Below are positions 6,401 through 7,553 of a stretch of 7,553 bases of DNA, in pieces. Numbering within the stretch: the stretch's first letter is position 1; every line of letters begins with the position of its first letter. The stretch comes from Bacteroidales bacterium (lineage in GTDB: Bacteria; Bacteroidota; Bacteroidia; Bacteroidales; JAADJA01): positions 1 to 7,553 of the forward strand of contig JAIOTR010000253.1 of NCBI GenBank assembly GCA_021106665.1. Direction: 5' to 3'. The translations under genes were made by a program, and so were the position numbers. The notes under the pieces were generated by a model that was not told the DNA's origin, ran no database searches, and was given only the letters and a program-made list of their open reading frames with translations.

Positions 6401-7553
6401 AAAAATAAGTACGAAGAATATTTCTGCAGTAAAGCAAGAAGTAAATGAAATTATGAACCGGATATCAAAAAGCAATGCCGAATCGCAGAAACTTTTATCA
6501 GGAGAACTTTATAATCAATTAGCATCTATATTTACTGAATTAAGTACAATATCTAATAAAGTACCGACAAATTATTTTATTAAGGATTATCCATCCGTCC
6601 GGATTAAAAATATTTTAAACAAAATTCATGAAACGCCTGACTATCTTACCTCCAAGCAGAATTTATTGTTAACTTCCACTACCATTGAAATAAAATTTTT
6701 ATTGATCAAATACAGGCTTTGCAGAATCGTAAATGAAACGATTGCAGAGATCAAAAAGAAAATTGAGGAATTAGTGAATGATAAAGTTACAGATTTACAG
6801 AAGCTGCTGGAAGAATACAACGCTTCCCTGAAAAAATCCAAATCTGGTGAGTTCAAGTTACAGCAAAACAGCCTACAAATAGCTGATAAAAACACCCTTC
6901 AATTGCAAATTGACAGGATTGCGGACAAAGCTTTCAGAAATATTAAAAGCGTTATTGATAAATTACCAAAATCCTCTGAACTACTGAGTATTGATGCGTA
7001 TAATGATTTGACGAATTTGATTTTTGAAGATACTGAAACTGTTAAAATATCAACCTTTCAACTGGTTGATTTTTATGTACAGAACAATTTACTGGAACCC
7101 CTGGTAAATATTACTTCTTCATTATCTGAGGATCTTAACAATCATATCATAAAAATTAAAGATGCCGTTCGCCGCGTTAGTTTCGGTGATACCAAACCTG
7201 ATGTACTGTTTGAAGAAACGGAAAGAATTTATGAAAAAGATGATTATAGCCTTTTTGTCAATGACCAGATTGATATAGTCAATGAAGAATTCCATAGAAT
7301 CAAGGAAAAAATGGAAGAGGTTGAAAAAAGCCTGAAAAAACAAATTGTTCTGACAAATGACGAACTTTCAATCTACAGGCTGTTAAAAAATCCTGATAAG
7401 TATAAACGATATCTCAAAAAGGCTGATGTAAGTAAAAAAGTATCGATATATCGGCAAAAAGTTAAAAAATTAAAATTATTCATACAAAAACAAAAAGCTT
7501 ATATTTGGTATAAACAAAGTGATGCGATCCTTTTTGCACGTAAAATCACAGAG
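3462..7553 (+). CDS. SLC12-type (cation-chloride cotransporter-like) permease with a giant C-terminal extension (3' end outside window)
   Basis: The frame runs 1364 codons without a stop to the window edge. Residues 1-420 are an APC-superfamily membrane domain with SLC12 signatures: a first membrane segment PSILTILGVIMYMRLGWVVG (17-36), RAGGIYYILSRSLG (71-84), TAGVAMSGDLKNP (214-226), GGPRILQAISADR (296-308) and a WASTDFRPSFK segment (371-381). A basic KRRK (421-424) ends it. Residues about 455-720 match the SLC12 cytoplasmic domain: WKPNIILFSGG, PNTILLGWA (548-556), KVDIWWKD (595-602) and DLVIVGVPD. It is probably a membrane symporter of inorganic cations with chloride or of amino acids; the substrate is not certain. 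From about 722 follow more than 640 unrecognised residues, rich in Lys, Ile, Asn and Glu, with coiled-coil-like stretches near 1092-1125 and 1268-1294. Neither a membrane segment nor an obvious nucleotide-binding motif is visible there. GC is 40% in one membrane-domain line (3721-3780) and 25% in two extension lines (5821-5880, 6181-6240). Confidence 0.93.
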   Translation, partial: MPRKPTKFGTFAGVFTPSILTILGVIMYMRLGWVVGQAGLISALVIILIAHIISVSTGLSISSIATDKKIRAGGIYYILSRSLGLPMGGAIGIALFIGTALSISLYLVGFAESFLGIEPIREFLGLEQDVNGYRIIGTAAILILVVLAFISTSLAIKTQFYILGAIVLSLVSIGVGFYLNADLAPETALLTQAPEKIPLELVFAIFFPAVTGFTAGVAMSGDLKNPKSSIPVGTLVSIATGLLVYVALAIGLAFFVNRELLLTDKNFLLRIAWFSPFVIAGIWGATLSSAMGGILGGPRILQAISADRITPKLFAKTYGKDNEPRVALIFIFLIAEAGILIGELNVIAGIVSMFYLASYGFINLAFFLESWASTDFRPSFKVNRFVGFIGFIAAFGVMFKLDMLSMFASLIIMWGLYFYLKRRKFKSNYGDVWQSVYSSIVRTALHKMDKQESEDRNWKPNIILFSGGTQKRPHLLEFGKCIVGKHGVMSNFDLIENKNANVLFPKRKQSLPVEDTDFGIFTRKKTVRDIYEGIETISGIYGFSGFEPNTILLGWARQTQNPERFVQTLNTLFNLDLNVLLLDYDKDAGFGNYNKVDIWWKDVSNQGNLALSLTKLILLSGHWQHAKVRLMIVNSKNEFSNSILIRAEHLLEGMRIAAEVKVINNEIEQESLYEIMLSESKTTDLVIVGVPDIIKGKESEYVEATNNLLHKIGTVLLIKSSSTFKNLSLGMHSERSTYISDNIAIEPEIEKGASSIKFPEKEELKTEFESQYEVFTRIIDDFQNDYIIPSFKYNANKTSIIEKNLSDTISALTSDTFLNTSLEKQIKIIATLKTNFFVRSVKILEELQKTILDIQKNNLENGLGNFIKRIQNTIAIIPSRKSITLFKNDFEPNVADPYNAGLYKKAKRKLRSNKKLNKGINYNLKLRKLFNSELPENVLKSMYEGIEKLGHQKIYYIVEFLKLIYTLDKAFETFEQKKGKKISTKNISAVKQEVNEIMNRISKSNAESQKLLSGELYNQLASIFTELSTISNKVPTNYFIKDYPSVRIKNILNKIHETPDYLTSKQNLLLTSTTIEIKFLLIKYRLCRIVNETIAEIKKKIEELVNDKVTDLQKLLEEYNASLKKSKSGEFKLQQNSLQIADKNTLQLQIDRIADKAFRNIKSVIDKLPKSSELLSIDAYNDLTNLIFEDTETVKISTFQLVDFYVQNNLLEPLVNITSSLSEDLNNHIIKIKDAVRRVSFGDTKPDVLFEETERIYEKDDYSLFVNDQIDIVNEEFHRIKEKMEEVEKSLKKQIVLTNDELSIYRLLKNPDKYKRYLKKADVSKKVSIYRQKVKKLKLFIQKQKAYIWYKQSDAILFARKITE

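Noticed and set aside
5649..7553. A separate gene starting at the in-frame ATG near 5652, after the SLC12 domain
   Set aside because: There is no stop between the transporter and this ATG, no spacer and no promoter signal. One continuous protein is the simpler reading.

Overview
The window looks like chromosome from a member of the Bacteroidota, probably the Bacteroidia. The DNA is AT-rich and starts lack Shine-Dalgarno sequences. Two genes are preceded by TAnnTTTG boxes, the -7 element of this phylum. The protein families also fit: a PorT-type outer-membrane barrel, a DUF1573 protein with a Bacteroidales-style layout, a small lipoprotein, and a class I/II aminotransferase. No tRNA, rRNA, CRISPR array, insertion sequence or phage gene is visible.

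Layout. Bases 2-574 (+) are the 3' end of an outer-membrane beta-barrel gene. It converges on a PLP-dependent aminotransferase (644-1843, -). Between them lies an 18-base periodic array of near-palindromes. Upstream of the aminotransferase, on the same strand, is a secreted DUF1573 gene (2005-2568, -) with its own terminator, so the two are probably separate transcription units. A divergent AT-rich spacer with a perfect 14-base palindrome separates it from an unrecognised lipoprotein gene (2765-3295, +). That gene is followed by a terminator-like hairpin and a second, two-tier inverted repeat. From 3462 to the window edge runs one uninterrupted frame of 1364 codons with no stop. It starts as an SLC12-type (cation-chloride cotransporter-like) transporter and continues into more than 640 residues of unrecognised, Lys/Ile/Asn-rich, helical sequence.

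Two points stand out. First, the DUF1573 gene has an in-frame UGA exactly where the family's conserved CGCT motif has its first Cys. The 77 codons after it are intact and family-like, so the choices are selenocysteine, a fresh nonsense mutation, or a base error. Second, the transporter carries a very large cytoplasmic extension that the SLC12 family does not explain. The genes do not form an obvious pathway. Three of the five products are predicted to be exported, and the window reads as ordinary chromosome carrying these two oddities.
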